This document shows, in pieces, positions 39,969 to 50,695 of a stretch of DNA of 64,000 nt. The notes below the pieces were generated by a model. That model was not told the DNA's origin. It searched no databases and was given only the letters and a program-made list of their open reading frames with translations. Within the stretch, counting starts at the first letter, position 1; every line of letters begins with the position of its first letter. The DNA is from an uncultured Luminiphilus sp. (GTDB taxonomy: Bacteria > Pseudomonadota > Gammaproteobacteria > Pseudomonadales > Halieaceae), in NCBI GenBank assembly GCA_938091995.1, contig CALKNZ010000024.1, forward strand, positions 1 through 64,000, read 5' to 3'. Both the position numbers and the translations under genes were made by a program.

Positions 39969-41897
39969 TCAGTCCGTCATATCCTGATAGTGATTATCTG
40001 TGGGCAACGAGATGCTATTAGCAAAGCCCTTTATCGAGATACACGTTTCACTAATCTCAATATTAGCTTCATCGATCATATCCTCCCCAAACCGGTAAAT
40101 GGGAGCGTACTCGCCCTTATCGGCAGCGCTCAAATAATTTTCCGATGCCTGCACACTCGCCGCCCGCCTTCTAAAATAGGCCTTCATGGCCGACTCGCCA
40201 TAGCGCTTACTCAGCATCGCTTCAGTGCGCCCCGGAGACAACACGACCGCTGAGGCGTTGTTGCCGCCGAAGCCCTTCGAATTCAGGATCGCTACTTCAA
40301 GTTTTTCGGGGGTGGTTGTTTGATGATCGGGACCCATTTTTAAACGATCCTGATGAACATCATCGGCAACGGCATCGATTGTAGGAATACCGGGCAATAT
40401 GCCATATTTAAAGCTGCCCAATGCCGTCGCGAGTTGATCAGCACTTGCTGGGGCAATGGTGTGCCCCAAATAAGCCTTTACCGCAACAACCGGCCACTCC
40501 TTGATATCGAAGGCCTCTGCAACCTGATCAAAAATCTGCGACTCTGAGACGCGGTTTTGAGGGGTACTTGAGCCATGGGCCAGAACAAAACTCCTGTCAC
40601 GGACAGCCGCTTTACCGACAATCGCGGACGCAGCTGCAACCGCTTTTGCCATACTAATATGATTACCCGGACCCGGGGCGCTGATGGATTTTTTAGTGCC
40701 ATCAGCATCGACAAAAACATCTGTCACTGCGCCCAAGCAAGGTGCTCCCAACTCCATGGCCAAGGCATCATCCATCAGAATAAAATATTGGCAGGACTCG
40801 CCAATCGTGAAGCCGCAGTTTTCCCCAAAGGGTCGACTCGCGCGACGATGATCGACCTCGTCAGTGCCATACAACTTTTTCATATTGGCATCGGTTGCAA
40901 GGGCTCCCATGGTTCCAAAACCATCCATGAGTTCCGGACCAATCGGTGCTTCGCTGTTACCCACCATCGCCACTCTGATTTTGCCGGCTTTTAGATCGGA
41001 CACCGCATGGCGCAGATTCGATAAAAACGTCGCACAGGCAGCAACCGAGCTGCTGGCTATACCCACGTTCGCCAGAACATAGGCATTAATAAAATCGGTC
41101 GGCATGGAGTTAACGCCCATCACTAGCGCCTTGGTGGTGACACGCTCTCCTTTCATGCGAGCCTGATGCATGCCCCCATAAGCTTCCTTGTCCATCTGGC
41201 CAAAGCCGCTACTGGAGTAAACTCCCACTTCATCGGGCTCTATGTGTTCAAGAACTGTATTCCAGTCGATACCCAAGGCACGCAAAGCATCGGTGGCTCC
41301 AAATAGCGCCATTTGCAGACCACGGGGTTGGAACCGTGAATTGTAGAGATCCGCTATTTCAAATCCGCTGGGCAACTGCCCCGCCGCTTTAACAGGAAAG
41401 TCCCGAAAATTGTCGAGTTTGACATCAAGATGACCTGTAACCGTGACCTGTACCTCGGCGTCATTAATAGGCTCCAGGGTCCAACTTTCGGGGAGCTTTG
41501 TAGGCAGCTGATCTGTAGACAGCACAAACTTTAGCGACTCATCAACCTGTTCGGATGCAGCGTGCAGCGACGCAGGAGACTGCCAATGTAAAGCATCAAC
41601 ATCAAAAACAGAGGTTTCGACCCGTCGCACCAGCGTACCGTCAAGCACGGGTTCACGATAACGCTGAGCAACTTCGGTGGCAGTAAGAGGTTCACCCGAC
41701 CCATCGTCATCGGCTGCCAAGAAGTGCGTTTCGCCTGACGGTTTAACCAACTTCATCATCACGGCCAGAGCCACCAGCGTTTGCTGCTGTTCGGCTTCTG
41801 GAAGGAGCTCTATCACCATACGGCGGAAACTCTGAAAGCCCGAGGTACGACCCGCGGCATTTACCCCGCCCATGCTCACAATCACTGGCAAGCGCAT
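39969..41897 (-). CDS. fabY: Beta-ketoacyl-ACP synthase, FabY-like
   Basis: 642 aa; MRLPVIVSMGGVNAAGRTSGFQSFRRMVIE N-terminus resembles Pseudomonas FabY; Cys in SVAACATFLSN, His in AHGSSTPQNR and KAYLGHTIAPAS. Confidence 0.72.
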   Translation of the reverse strand: MRLPVIVSMGGVNAAGRTSGFQSFRRMVIELLPEAEQQQTLVALAVMMKLVKPSGETHFLAADDDGSGEPLTATEVAQRYREPVLDGTLVRRVETSVFDVDALHWQSPASLHAASEQVDESLKFVLSTDQLPTKLPESWTLEPINDAEVQVTVTGHLDVKLDNFRDFPVKAAGQLPSGFEIADLYNSRFQPRGLQMALFGATDALRALGIDWNTVLEHIEPDEVGVYSSSGFGQMDKEAYGGMHQARMKGERVTTKALVMGVNSMPTDFINAYVLANVGIASSSVAACATFLSNLRHAVSDLKAGKIRVAMVGNSEAPIGPELMDGFGTMGALATDANMKKLYGTDEVDHRRASRPFGENCGFTIGESCQYFILMDDALAMELGAPCLGAVTDVFVDADGTKKSISAPGPGNHISMAKAVAAASAIVGKAAVRDRSFVLAHGSSTPQNRVSESQIFDQVAEAFDIKEWPVVAVKAYLGHTIAPASADQLATALGSFKYGILPGIPTIDAVADDVHQDRLKMGPDHQTTTPEKLEVAILNSKGFGGNNASAVVLSPGRTEAMLSKRYGESAMKAYFRRRAASVQASENYLSAADKGEYAPIYRFGEDMIDEANIEISETCISIKGFANSISLPTDNHYQDMTD

Positions 41898-42295
41898 TCG
41901 TGAATCTCCCGTTAATTAGATAGCTCTGCTCCGCTCGAGTTTATCGCTGTTCTTTGCGCACATGCCAATTTAGATGCACTGACAGCGGGTTTGACTTTAT
42001 CGACAAAATTTATGCCAGTACTGAGACAAACCGACAACACGTTCTGGGCACTGACTGTCGTCCCTCGATTGATAAGGACTCTCGCGAAGTATTTTGCGAG
42101 AAACTTTTCTGTCTCCACAGATAAACCACAAATAGCAAAGCTAAAAGGTCACCGCCCTCGAACAAGCCTCCGTCGCAAAATCTGGCACAGCGGTAAAAAA
42201 TGACGGGAACGAAGTCATTCTTAAGGTAAAAGCTCGATTTTTATTGAGCAGCACGACCAACCAGCTCACTCTTCTCTTAAAACCTATAGGAATAT

Positions 42296-42327
42296 AAAAA
42301 TGTTTTAATATTCTTTTTAACATTTTT
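42296..42327. repeat. AT-rich inverted repeat upstream of cysI
   Basis: AAAAATGTT (42296-42304) / AACATTTTT (42319-42327). Confidence 0.5.
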
Positions 42328-42374
42328 CGAGGTTAGGTACAGTCGCCCCACTCACCTTGCAACTGTTGCGCGCC

Positions 42375-44009
42375 ATGTATCAATACAACTCCATCGACCA
42401 GGCTATTGTAGAAGCCAGAGTCAGCCAATTTGCGGAGCAAATGAACCGTTACCTCGCGGGTACCCTACCTGAAGAGCAATTCATGCCGCTGCGACTGCAG
42501 AATGGACTGTATATTCAACGGCATGCGCCCATGCTCCGTGTCGCCATTCCCTACGGCACATTGGCGGGCTATCAGTTGCGGCACTTAGCGCAGATTGCTC
42601 GTCAATACGATCGGGGCTACGGCCACTTCACCACCCGACAGAATATTCAGTTTAACTGGCTGGCACTGGAGCAGGTCCCGGAGGTATTGGGAGAACTCGC
42701 AACGGTTCAAATGCATGCCATTCAAACCAGTGGCGCCTGTGTAAGAAACACCACTACAGATCCCCTCGCGGGAACGGTGCCCGATGAGGCTATTGACCCT
42801 CGGGTGGTTTGTGAACTCATTCGTCAGTGGTCTACCTTTCATCCGGAATTTGCCTACCTACCCCGAAAATTTAAAATTGCCGTAGTCGCTACCGAAGAAG
42901 ATCGCGCGGCTATTGAAGTCCATGACGTGGGGATTCGCGTCAAAACCCACGCCATTCATGGACTGGCCTTTGATCTTTGGGTTGGGGGCGGATTAGGACG
43001 AACCCCTTTATTGGGACACCGCTTGCTGGCAGACCTACCGTTGGATGAGTTGAGGAATTGGCTCACAGCTGTGCTCAGGGTCTACAACCTCGCGGGTAGA
43101 AGAGACAACAAATACAAGGCACGCATCAAAATCTTGGTCAACGCCATGGGAGTAGAGGCCTTCCGTGAGGCTGTGACACACCGCTACCTCACTGATCACG
43201 ATAGCGAATTGAAAATCAGTACGAAAACACTGCAAGATTTGAGCGACAGCTTTGCCTGCAATCTTCAGCCACAACCGGTTGAGGCGCAAACAGGTACCAC
43301 TGCGTTTCAGCGCTGGTATCTTCAAAATACAAAACCCCATCGCATCATGGGCTATCGCTCGGTGTTTATTTCACTGAAAAGGCCGGGCACAGCACCAGGT
43401 GATGTTACAGCTGAGCAAATGGAAATCGTTGCCGATTTAGCCGATCAATTCAGCCGTTCGGAAATACGCACGACCCATGATCAAAATTTGATCTTGCCCC
43501 ATGTTGCCGAGACTGATCTTCAAGAATTACTGCAGGCCCTCAGTGCCCATGATTTAGCCCACCCCAATTTGGGCCTGATCTCAGACAGCATTGCCTGCCC
43601 GGGTCTAGACTTTTGCAGCCTTGCCAATGCGCCATCACTGTCCCTCGCAGAAGCTCTTCACGAGACGTTTTCTGACCTTGATGAGCAGGTCGATATTGGT
43701 CCGTTAGAAGTCAAAATATCGGGTTGCATGAATGCCTGTGGGCATCACCATATTGCCCACATCGGTATTCTCGGCGTCGAGAAAAAAGGGCAGCCGTGGT
43801 ACCAAATTACTTTGGGAGGACGTGACCAACAGGGCGCCGCACTCGGTAAGCGGTTGGGGCCCGCGGTTCCCCACGATGACGTACTGCCCCTCATCAAACG
43901 ACTGATTGACACCTACCTTTCAGAACGGCAACGGGGCGAGTATTTCGTTGGCTTTGTCGATCGCCTTGGTGTCGATTACCTCAAGGAGATCAGCTATGCC
44001 ACTCATTAA
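42375..44009 (+). CDS. cysI: Nitrite/sulfite reductase hemoprotein (CysI-like)
   Basis: TTRQNIQFNW siroheme motif; CPGLDFC and KISGCMNACGHHH Fe-S/siroheme Cys; linked to cysG and cysH. Confidence 0.88.
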   Translation: MYQYNSIDQAIVEARVSQFAEQMNRYLAGTLPEEQFMPLRLQNGLYIQRHAPMLRVAIPYGTLAGYQLRHLAQIARQYDRGYGHFTTRQNIQFNWLALEQVPEVLGELATVQMHAIQTSGACVRNTTTDPLAGTVPDEAIDPRVVCELIRQWSTFHPEFAYLPRKFKIAVVATEEDRAAIEVHDVGIRVKTHAIHGLAFDLWVGGGLGRTPLLGHRLLADLPLDELRNWLTAVLRVYNLAGRRDNKYKARIKILVNAMGVEAFREAVTHRYLTDHDSELKISTKTLQDLSDSFACNLQPQPVEAQTGTTAFQRWYLQNTKPHRIMGYRSVFISLKRPGTAPGDVTAEQMEIVADLADQFSRSEIRTTHDQNLILPHVAETDLQELLQALSAHDLAHPNLGLISDSIACPGLDFCSLANAPSLSLAEALHETFSDLDEQVDIGPLEVKISGCMNACGHHHIAHIGILGVEKKGQPWYQITLGGRDQQGAALGKRLGPAVPHDDVLPLIKRLIDTYLSERQRGEYFVGFVDRLGVDYLKEISYATH

Positions 44010-44361
44010 CCAACATGGCGAAGAGGTCGCTTTGAGCCCGACTATGGCACTAGACCCCACAGAAAGTGACATTGCCTCTGTCGGGAACCGGTCGCTTATC
44101 ACCTTCGCTTTTGACAGTTCAGTCGATGGCAAGGCATTTTCAGCGGCGGCCCTACTGCGGGCAGAGGGCTACTCCGGCACGCTGCTGGGCGTCGGTCCCG
44201 TAGGACTGGACCGTTTAGCTTACGGCTTCCGAGTGGGTTTCGATGTGCTCGAACTGACAGATGCCGAGTGGCAGCTGCTCCAGTCTCATCATCTCTCCCC
44301 CTTCCCACATCACTACCAACCTCAAACGCGGTCGAATCAGCCGTTAAAGAAAAGCGCATGA
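43996..44361 (+). CDS. DUF934 family protein of sulfate assimilation operons
   Basis: ALLRAEGYSGTLLGVGPVGLDRLAYGFRVGFDVLEL; adjacent to cysI. Confidence 0.8.
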   Translation: MPLINQHGEEVALSPTMALDPTESDIASVGNRSLITFAFDSSVDGKAFSAAALLRAEGYSGTLLGVGPVGLDRLAYGFRVGFDVLELTDAEWQLLQSHHLSPFPHHYQPQTRSNQPLKKSA

Positions 44362-45761
44362 ACGCCCCCCTGCCATTTCAATTACAAATTTCCTCCCGAC
44401 CGGTTTTGCTGATAGGCACCGGTGAGGCGGCAGAGGCCAAAGCACGACTGCTACGAGAGCGTGATGCCGACATTACCCATTGGTCTAGCCCGCCTGGCGA
44501 AGATGAACGCCTCCAGGTCGAATACGCCAATCGAGATCCTAAGACCCGTTTTGTTTTGGTGGTAGTGGCTGAGGTTAACGCCTGGACCGAAGCCCTCATG
44601 CCTTGGATTGACTCGGAAAGATTACTGGTCAATGTCGTTGACGCGCCACATCTGTCACAAGGTTTTGTACCTGCCATCGTCTCCCGGGGCCGTATTCAGA
44701 TCGGTATTGGTACTGGCGGTAGCTCGCCTGTATTGGCTCGATTCGTTCGCACGCGACTGGAGCAAGCCCTGCCACAAGGACTGGAACGCCTAGCCGACTT
44801 TGCCGATCGATGGCAGCTGCGAGTGCGTCAGATTATCGACACTGTGAGTACTCGGCGACAGTTTTGGGAGCGGCATCTCAGCGGTGCGGCCGGCCAAGCC
44901 GCCCTCAATAACGAGTCCGACCTCGCAGATAGCCTGTTAAGCACGGCCTTAGATTCAGATCACTCACCCCAAGGGCGAGTAACCCTGGTAGGCGCAGGCC
45001 CTGGGGATGCATCGCTACTGACCTTGAAAGGACTGCAACGATTACAAGAAGCCGATGTGGTGCTCTATGACAAACTCGTCAGCCCAGAAGTACTAAGCTT
45101 GGCCCGTCGAGATGCTCAAATGGAAGATGTTGGCAAGCGTCGGGGTCACTGCCCTACCCCCCAAGACAGTATTAACAAACGCCTGGTTGAGTTGGGTGGC
45201 CAAGGTCTTACCGTTTGCAGACTAAAAGGCGGCGATCCGTATTTATTTGGTCGAGGGGGTGAAGAAGCACTGGCCTTAGTTCAGGCAGGTATTTCCGTAG
45301 AAGTAGTACCGGGTATCACGACCGCCAGTGCCACCGCCGCAGCCACTGGCATGCCATTGACTCATCGTCGGATCGCCCGCTCGGTACGTTTCATTACAGG
45401 CCATTTGGCGTTGCAGCAAACTGAGACTGACTGGCAAGCACTCGCGTCGGAACAGGAAACACTCGTGATCTATATGGGCTTCTCCCACTTACAGACGATA
45501 GCGGAGCGCCTGCAAGATGCAGGGCTTAGCAAAACAACACCCTTTGCCTTAATACAAAACGCAACGACACCGCGACAACAGATCGTACACGGTCAGTTGG
45601 GGCGGGCCGAAGAAGCTAGCACCAAACTGTGTTTAGACGAGGGGCCCATTTTAGTCATTATTGGAGAGGTCACTCGACTCGCACAGGAACTGGCGCCGCA
45701 AGCAGTAACCGAGGCTAAAGCACAACAAACCGATCCACTTTACTGGCTGCAAAGCGCCTAG
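44358..45761 (+). CDS. cysG: Siroheme synthase CysG
   Basis: N-terminal dehydrogenase/ferrochelatase domain plus SUMT domain VTLVGAGPGDASLLTLKGL, RLKGGDPYLFGRGGEE. Confidence 0.93.
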   Translation: MNAPLPFQLQISSRPVLLIGTGEAAEAKARLLRERDADITHWSSPPGEDERLQVEYANRDPKTRFVLVVVAEVNAWTEALMPWIDSERLLVNVVDAPHLSQGFVPAIVSRGRIQIGIGTGGSSPVLARFVRTRLEQALPQGLERLADFADRWQLRVRQIIDTVSTRRQFWERHLSGAAGQAALNNESDLADSLLSTALDSDHSPQGRVTLVGAGPGDASLLTLKGLQRLQEADVVLYDKLVSPEVLSLARRDAQMEDVGKRRGHCPTPQDSINKRLVELGGQGLTVCRLKGGDPYLFGRGGEEALALVQAGISVEVVPGITTASATAAATGMPLTHRRIARSVRFITGHLALQQTETDWQALASEQETLVIYMGFSHLQTIAERLQDAGLSKTTPFALIQNATTPRQQIVHGQLGRAEEASTKLCLDEGPILVIIGEVTRLAQELAPQAVTEAKAQQTDPLYWLQSA

Positions 45762-45770
45762 GGTTGAGCT

Positions 45771-46442
45771 ATGAGCAGCGCGCTATTTGCCGCTAAACAT
45801 GTGGCTTGGAACATAGAAGCTCTAAACGAAACCTTTCAGAGCGCCTCTCCCGAAACCATTGTACGCTGGGCGTTGGCACAGAACCTAAAAGTTCTCACTA
45901 GTACCAGTTTTGCTACGCAATCTGCGGCTATGCTGCATCTTGTCAATAAACTCGGCCCCTCGCTGCCTACCCTTTGGATTGATACCGGGTTTGCCCCGGC
46001 CAGCACTCGAGAATTCAGTCGTCGGTTAGTTGAACGGCTCAACCTGAATCTCGTGACCTACCGCCCTAAATTAACGCCCTTGCTATGCCTGCAGACCATT
46101 GGCGCAGCAAATATCGAAGACTTGAGCGAGGAGCAGCGTGTACAACTGGCAGACATGGTAAAAATTGAGCCCTTTGAACGAGCCTTAAACGCGCTACGAC
46201 CCCATATCTGGATAACGGGAATACGTGCTGAAGAGACAGCGTTTCGCGCAAAGCTGCGTCCAGCAAGTTGGGATGATCGGGGAATGCTAAAGCTGGCACC
46301 GTTTCTCAATAGCAGCGAAGCTGATATTGAGGAATATATGACCGAGCATGAATTACCCTCAGGCCCCGTTAGCATCGACCCTACCAAAGCTGCACCGCAC
46401 CTTGAGTGCGGTCTTCATACCCGACGCGGCGCACCCGAGTAA
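45771..46442 (+). CDS. cysH: Phosphoadenylyl-sulfate reductase
   Basis: LKVLTSTSFATQSAAMLHL, TLWIDTGF, ITGIRAEET, C-terminal ECGLHT. Confidence 0.88.
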   Translation: MSSALFAAKHVAWNIEALNETFQSASPETIVRWALAQNLKVLTSTSFATQSAAMLHLVNKLGPSLPTLWIDTGFAPASTREFSRRLVERLNLNLVTYRPKLTPLLCLQTIGAANIEDLSEEQRVQLADMVKIEPFERALNALRPHIWITGIRAEETAFRAKLRPASWDDRGMLKLAPFLNSSEADIEEYMTEHELPSGPVSIDPTKAAPHLECGLHTRRGAPE

Positions 46443-46472
46443 TTAGGACAAAAGTTCATCACGGGTCATTTC

Positions 46473-46859
46473 TTATCTGACAGCCGGATCAATTGCCTCT
46501 GTAGCGGCATCCCAGTACACATAAACGCTAAGCTCAGGCATTTTGAAAATAAGGCCCGCAGAGCCAAGACCTGAGCGGCGATAAACCGGCTGTTCATCTT
46601 GATCAAGGTAATTCCCTACCGCATCCGCCTTTGGGCTGAGATGGTAGGCAATACCATCACTGCGAATAATGGAAACATAGCCCTGGCGCTGTGAAAACTG
46701 GCAGGGCAGTATTTTTGACGCTTGGGAGGCACCCAAGGGATAAATATCACAGCGTGCCGTCACTGTGTCACTGACAGCCGGCAACGCCAGCAGCATTGTG
46801 GTGACTGCCAGTGAGCAGAAGCGCACGCCGCCCCATACCGCACTGGCAATCGATGTCAT
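46473..46859 (-). CDS. Hypothetical exported protein
   Basis: 128 aa with signal-peptide-like N-terminus; ATGA overlap with upstream gene. Confidence 0.5.
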   Translation of the reverse strand: MTSIASAVWGGVRFCSLAVTTMLLALPAVSDTVTARCDIYPLGASQASKILPCQFSQRQGYVSIIRSDGIAYHLSPKADAVGNYLDQDEQPVYRRSGLGSAGLIFKMPELSVYVYWDAATEAIDPAVR

Positions 46860-48037
46860 GGCGCTTCGACTTTAAAAGTGATTCCCGCATTAGCCTGCAG
46901 GCGATCGATCAAAGGTTGCCCCATCGCCGCGGCCGGCGTCAGGACGCCCCCCTCTCCCAGGTCAGGGTTGTTGAGCAAGCAAAGCGCCGCTTCTGCCAAC
47001 ATTTTAGAGGTCGATCCGTACCCAGGATCGCGGTCCCCTGCTACGGAAGTTATTAACATTTCGCCATCGGCTCCCTGAGCGACAAAGATGGCCTCGTAAT
47101 TACCGGCTTTACGCTCTTCTGCAGAAGGACCTTCACCGGGCTGTAAGGGGCTCTCTGCGAGGGTCTTATCTTTCGCGACAAAATCGGCCGTAGCTTTACC
47201 CTGGTCACCATCGCCCGTGAGCAACATTTCGTCGTAAGCAAAATCCTCCCCATAAGGATGGCCCATTAAAAAGTTAGAGCGATGGATGTTCTTGGTGTTA
47301 ATCGCCGCCATGATAAACGGCGCGGACCAACTCTTCAGTTCCTCGTCATATTGGGGCTTATCGCCATCGGGCTGAGTGGGGCCCGCGAAACCTTCGGTCA
47401 ACGCAAACGGATTCATCAGCGTTGCAATAATTTCAGGCTTTGCCGCAGCGGCCGTCATCGTCGCTCGTAAAGAAGCAATGGTACCGCCAGAAAAACTGCC
47501 GTTCATGGCGCGAACCCGTCCTTTCACTCGGCTTACAGTTTTACCCGTGATGGCCTTGGCATGTTCTTGAAGATGGAAGACACCCAGATCAAAGGGAATA
47601 GAATCGAAGCCACAGGAATGTACGATGCGAGCACCCGAGGCCTTTGCACTACTGTTGTACATGGCAATGGTGTGGTGCATCCAAGCGGGCTCTCCACTCA
47701 GATCAACATAATCCGTACCGTGTGTTGCGCATTGCTTAACCAACTCTTCTCCATACAACTGATAGGGACCCACCGTGGTAATTACAACGCTTGCAGACTT
47801 CACCATTGCCTCGAGAGAAGCGGGGTCGTCACTATCGACAGCAATCAGCGGAATGGCCTCTGAGATGCCCATTTCGCTCCGGACAGCAGTGAGCTTCTCA
47901 ATGGAACGGCCCGCCATAGCCCAACTAAAATCGGCATTGGGGTATTGTTCGTTGAGGTATTCCGCGACCAAACGGCCCGTGTATCCTGACGCACCAAAAA
48001 CCACAATGTCATACTGTCTTTCTGCATTCATAGCCAA
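46856..48037 (-). CDS. Saccharopine dehydrogenase-like NAD(P)-binding protein (trans-acting enoyl reductase family)
   Basis: DIVVFGASGYTGRLVAEYL; GEPAWMHHTIAMYNSSAKASGARIVHSCGFDSIPFDLG. Confidence 0.87.
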   Translation of the reverse strand: MAMNAERQYDIVVFGASGYTGRLVAEYLNEQYPNADFSWAMAGRSIEKLTAVRSEMGISEAIPLIAVDSDDPASLEAMVKSASVVITTVGPYQLYGEELVKQCATHGTDYVDLSGEPAWMHHTIAMYNSSAKASGARIVHSCGFDSIPFDLGVFHLQEHAKAITGKTVSRVKGRVRAMNGSFSGGTIASLRATMTAAAAKPEIIATLMNPFALTEGFAGPTQPDGDKPQYDEELKSWSAPFIMAAINTKNIHRSNFLMGHPYGEDFAYDEMLLTGDGDQGKATADFVAKDKTLAESPLQPGEGPSAEERKAGNYEAIFVAQGADGEMLITSVAGDRDPGYGSTSKMLAEAALCLLNNPDLGEGGVLTPAAAMGQPLIDRLQANAGITFKVEAP

Positions 48038-48136
48038 TATTTCTCCGGTAATAAAAATAACATGCCTGTACGAGGTATAGGCTGGCGCTAGATAATGCGT
48101 GGATGCGAAGCAAGGTACAACCCCGGAGTGAGTTCC

Positions 48137-48751
48137 ATGGCCCTAGAGATATCCCCCGCCGCCGAGCGTAACCGACAATTTATCGTAGACGTCCTTGAAA
48201 AGGCACTGCCTGCCACAGGCATGGTTCTAGAGGTGGCCAGTGGGACGGGGCAACACGCTGCCTACGCTGCACCCCGGCTTAGCCCCCGAATTTGGCAACC
48301 CAGCGATTGCTATCTCGACAGCCTTAAGATGATTAATGACTGGCGTGACGCCGAACCCAGTATTAACTTACTCACTCCCCTGCTTCTAGATGTGACAGAG
48401 CAGCCCTGGCCAGTAGAGACCCGACCTATCAATCCGGCGATCAGCGCTATAGTTGCCATTAATATGATTCACATTGCCCCGTGGCAATGCTGCGAGGCGC
48501 TGTTAGATGGCGCTCAACGTATTCTCCCTCCAGGTGGCGTGTTGTATTTCTACGGGCCTTTTAAACAGCGGGGTGAACATACCTCCCCGTCAAATCTAGC
48601 CTTCGATCACAGTCTCAGAAGTCGAGATTCCGAATGGGGTATTCGAGATCTTGAGAAGGTCACTCTAGCTGCCGCAGCACGCCAGCTAGAGTTAGTCGAG
48701 GTGATTCCCATGCCTGCCAATAACCTGTCAGTTATTTTTAAGCGCCATTAA
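48137..48751 (+). CDS. DUF938 SAM-dependent methyltransferase
   Basis: SPAAERNRQFIVDVLEKALP, VLEVASGTGQHAAYAA. Confidence 0.85.
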   Translation: MALEISPAAERNRQFIVDVLEKALPATGMVLEVASGTGQHAAYAAPRLSPRIWQPSDCYLDSLKMINDWRDAEPSINLLTPLLLDVTEQPWPVETRPINPAISAIVAINMIHIAPWQCCEALLDGAQRILPPGGVLYFYGPFKQRGEHTSPSNLAFDHSLRSRDSEWGIRDLEKVTLAAAARQLELVEVIPMPANNLSVIFKRH

Positions 48752-49460
48752 TTGTGACCTCAGCCACTTGGCGATTACCGGCGCCCTGGTCAATAGCGAT
48801 ATGCACTCGACGCTCTAGAGCGTAGGCATCGGTATCACCTTCAATCGCTAGGGCCTGGGTTTCGCCGTGTGCCAACACTGTCATCCGACTTGGGGCGACA
48901 CCTGCCTCAAGCAGTTGCTGTGCTACCCGTTCCGCTCTGGCTAGAGAAAGGGCCATGTTGCTTGCGGAGTCACCTCGGGGATCGGCATAACCCTCAATCC
49001 GCACGCTCAAGCCCTCGTTGCGGTTCAAAAAAGTGGCTAGCAAGGCAAGCCGATCTTCTCCGCCGGTCGTCAAACGGCTGTCATTGGTTTTAAACAGCAT
49101 TTCTAGCTGTAGCTGCTCAAGAGCCAGCTTCGCAAATCTTTCCTGCTCCATCTGGACGATTTCCAAATCTGCGTTCACCTTGCTCAACTCGCTATGGGCC
49201 AAGGCCAAATCAGCCTGAGTAGCTACAAGTGCCTGCTCAGTAATGTGCAGTTCGTCGGCTGCGGCAACTTGATTGACCAACCAATCAGCACCTATACCAC
49301 CTAGGATAAAGCCGACAGGACCCGCCGCCGCAGTGGCGACCGCGATAGTCGTTAAGGCCGTTAAATCTTGCTTTGTGGCCGTCTCAAGGGCACTAGCTGG
49401 CTGAGCGGCAAGTAGCACCGAAAGTGTAAAAGCAGATGTTGCGGCTAAATAATTTTTCAT
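48738..49460 (-). CDS. OmpA family protein
   Basis: VRIEGYADPRGDSASNMALSLARAERVAQQLLEAGV; signal peptide from Met at 49460. Confidence 0.83.
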   Translation of the reverse strand: MKNYLAATSAFTLSVLLAAQPASALETATKQDLTALTTIAVATAAAGPVGFILGGIGADWLVNQVAAADELHITEQALVATQADLALAHSELSKVNADLEIVQMEQERFAKLALEQLQLEMLFKTNDSRLTTGGEDRLALLATFLNRNEGLSVRIEGYADPRGDSASNMALSLARAERVAQQLLEAGVAPSRMTVLAHGETQALAIEGDTDAYALERRVHIAIDQGAGNRQVAEVTINGA

Positions 49461-49614
49461 GACAAGCTCCTGATTGTTAAAACTGATGCGATCACCCTGA
49501 TCACTCCAATAATTTAACCCCCTCAGTAGGTGCCAGCCGTGCTGCAAAGTGGTTAAGCTGAGCCCAATTCTGCTGAAATATGGCAGTGAAGATAAATCTA
49601 ACGAAGTAAGCCTA

Positions 49615-50685
49615 TTGCGAAAAATCATCCACATCGATGCCGATTGTTTCTTTGCGGCGATTGAAATGCGAGACGACCCAAGCTTGGTCAATCGCCCCTT
49701 CGCTGTTGGAGGGAGCGCCGCAGGACGCGGTGTGTTAACAACCTGTAACTATCCGGCTCGGGAGTTTGGCGTCCGCTCGGCAATGCCCACCTCTCAGGCC
49801 TATCGCCTGTGCCCTGATTTGGTAGTGGCGCCGGTGAATATTCCAAAATATCGCGAAGTGTCATTACAAATGCATGAGATCTTTGAGCAGTTCACCGATG
49901 TCATAGAACCGCTCTCCCTAGATGAAGCCTATCTGGACGTAACCGATAGCACCCTGTTTGACGGCTCGGCATCGAGAATCGCCGAAGCGATTCGTGAACA
50001 AATAAAACATGAAATTAACATTACTGTGTCTGCCGGAGTGTCCATTAATAAGTTCGTGGCCAAAGTGGCCTCTGATTGGAATAAACCTGACGGTCAAAAA
50101 GTGGTACCTCCTGATGAGGTTGATGCCTTTACCGCAGCACTAGAAGTGCGGGCGATTCCGGGTGTTGGGCCGGTAACCGCAGACAAACTTAACCGCATGG
50201 GCTTTCATAAATGTACCGACCTTCGCCGAGCCGAAGCACGCGTACTGAAACGGCGCTTCGGCAGCTTCGCTCAGACGCTCATGGAACGTGCCTACGGACG
50301 GGATAATCGGCCCGTGAATACCAGCCGAATTCGCAAATCGATTAGTGTCGAACACACTTACACACAGGACCTGCAAAACGGCCAACCCTGCTTAGACAAG
50401 CTACCAGGACTTCTCGAAGAGCTCAGCGGCCGAATAGACAAAGGGAATCTGGCTCCACGGATTCAAAAAGCTTACGTGAAAGTAAAGTTCAACGACTTCT
50501 CAACCACTACCGTCGAACGCGTGGGCACTGCCGCTCGACTGAGTGATTATCAAGAACTCCTGGCGGATGGCCTTGCAAGGCGGGACTTACCGGTGCGCCT
50601 GTTAGGTCTTGGTGTTCGACTCAAACCAGATTTTTCCGAGCACTTCGAGCAGCTACCGCTGCGAATGGAAGACAACGAGGGCTAA
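49615..50685 (+). CDS. dinB: DNA polymerase IV
   Basis: RKIIHIDADCFFAAIEMRDDPSL, SLDEAYLDVT, IPGVGPVTADKL; probable TTG start at 49615. Confidence 0.92.
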   Translation: MRKIIHIDADCFFAAIEMRDDPSLVNRPFAVGGSAAGRGVLTTCNYPAREFGVRSAMPTSQAYRLCPDLVVAPVNIPKYREVSLQMHEIFEQFTDVIEPLSLDEAYLDVTDSTLFDGSASRIAEAIREQIKHEINITVSAGVSINKFVAKVASDWNKPDGQKVVPPDEVDAFTAALEVRAIPGVGPVTADKLNRMGFHKCTDLRRAEARVLKRRFGSFAQTLMERAYGRDNRPVNTSRIRKSISVEHTYTQDLQNGQPCLDKLPGLLEELSGRIDKGNLAPRIQKAYVKVKFNDFSTTTVERVGTAARLSDYQELLADGLARRDLPVRLLGLGVRLKPDFSEHFEQLPLRMEDNEG

Positions 50686-50695
50686 GCAGCGCTCA

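Noticed and set aside
49461-49615. LexA/SOS box upstream of dinB
   Set aside because: No CTGT-N8-ACAG palindrome found in the ompA-dinB intergenic region.
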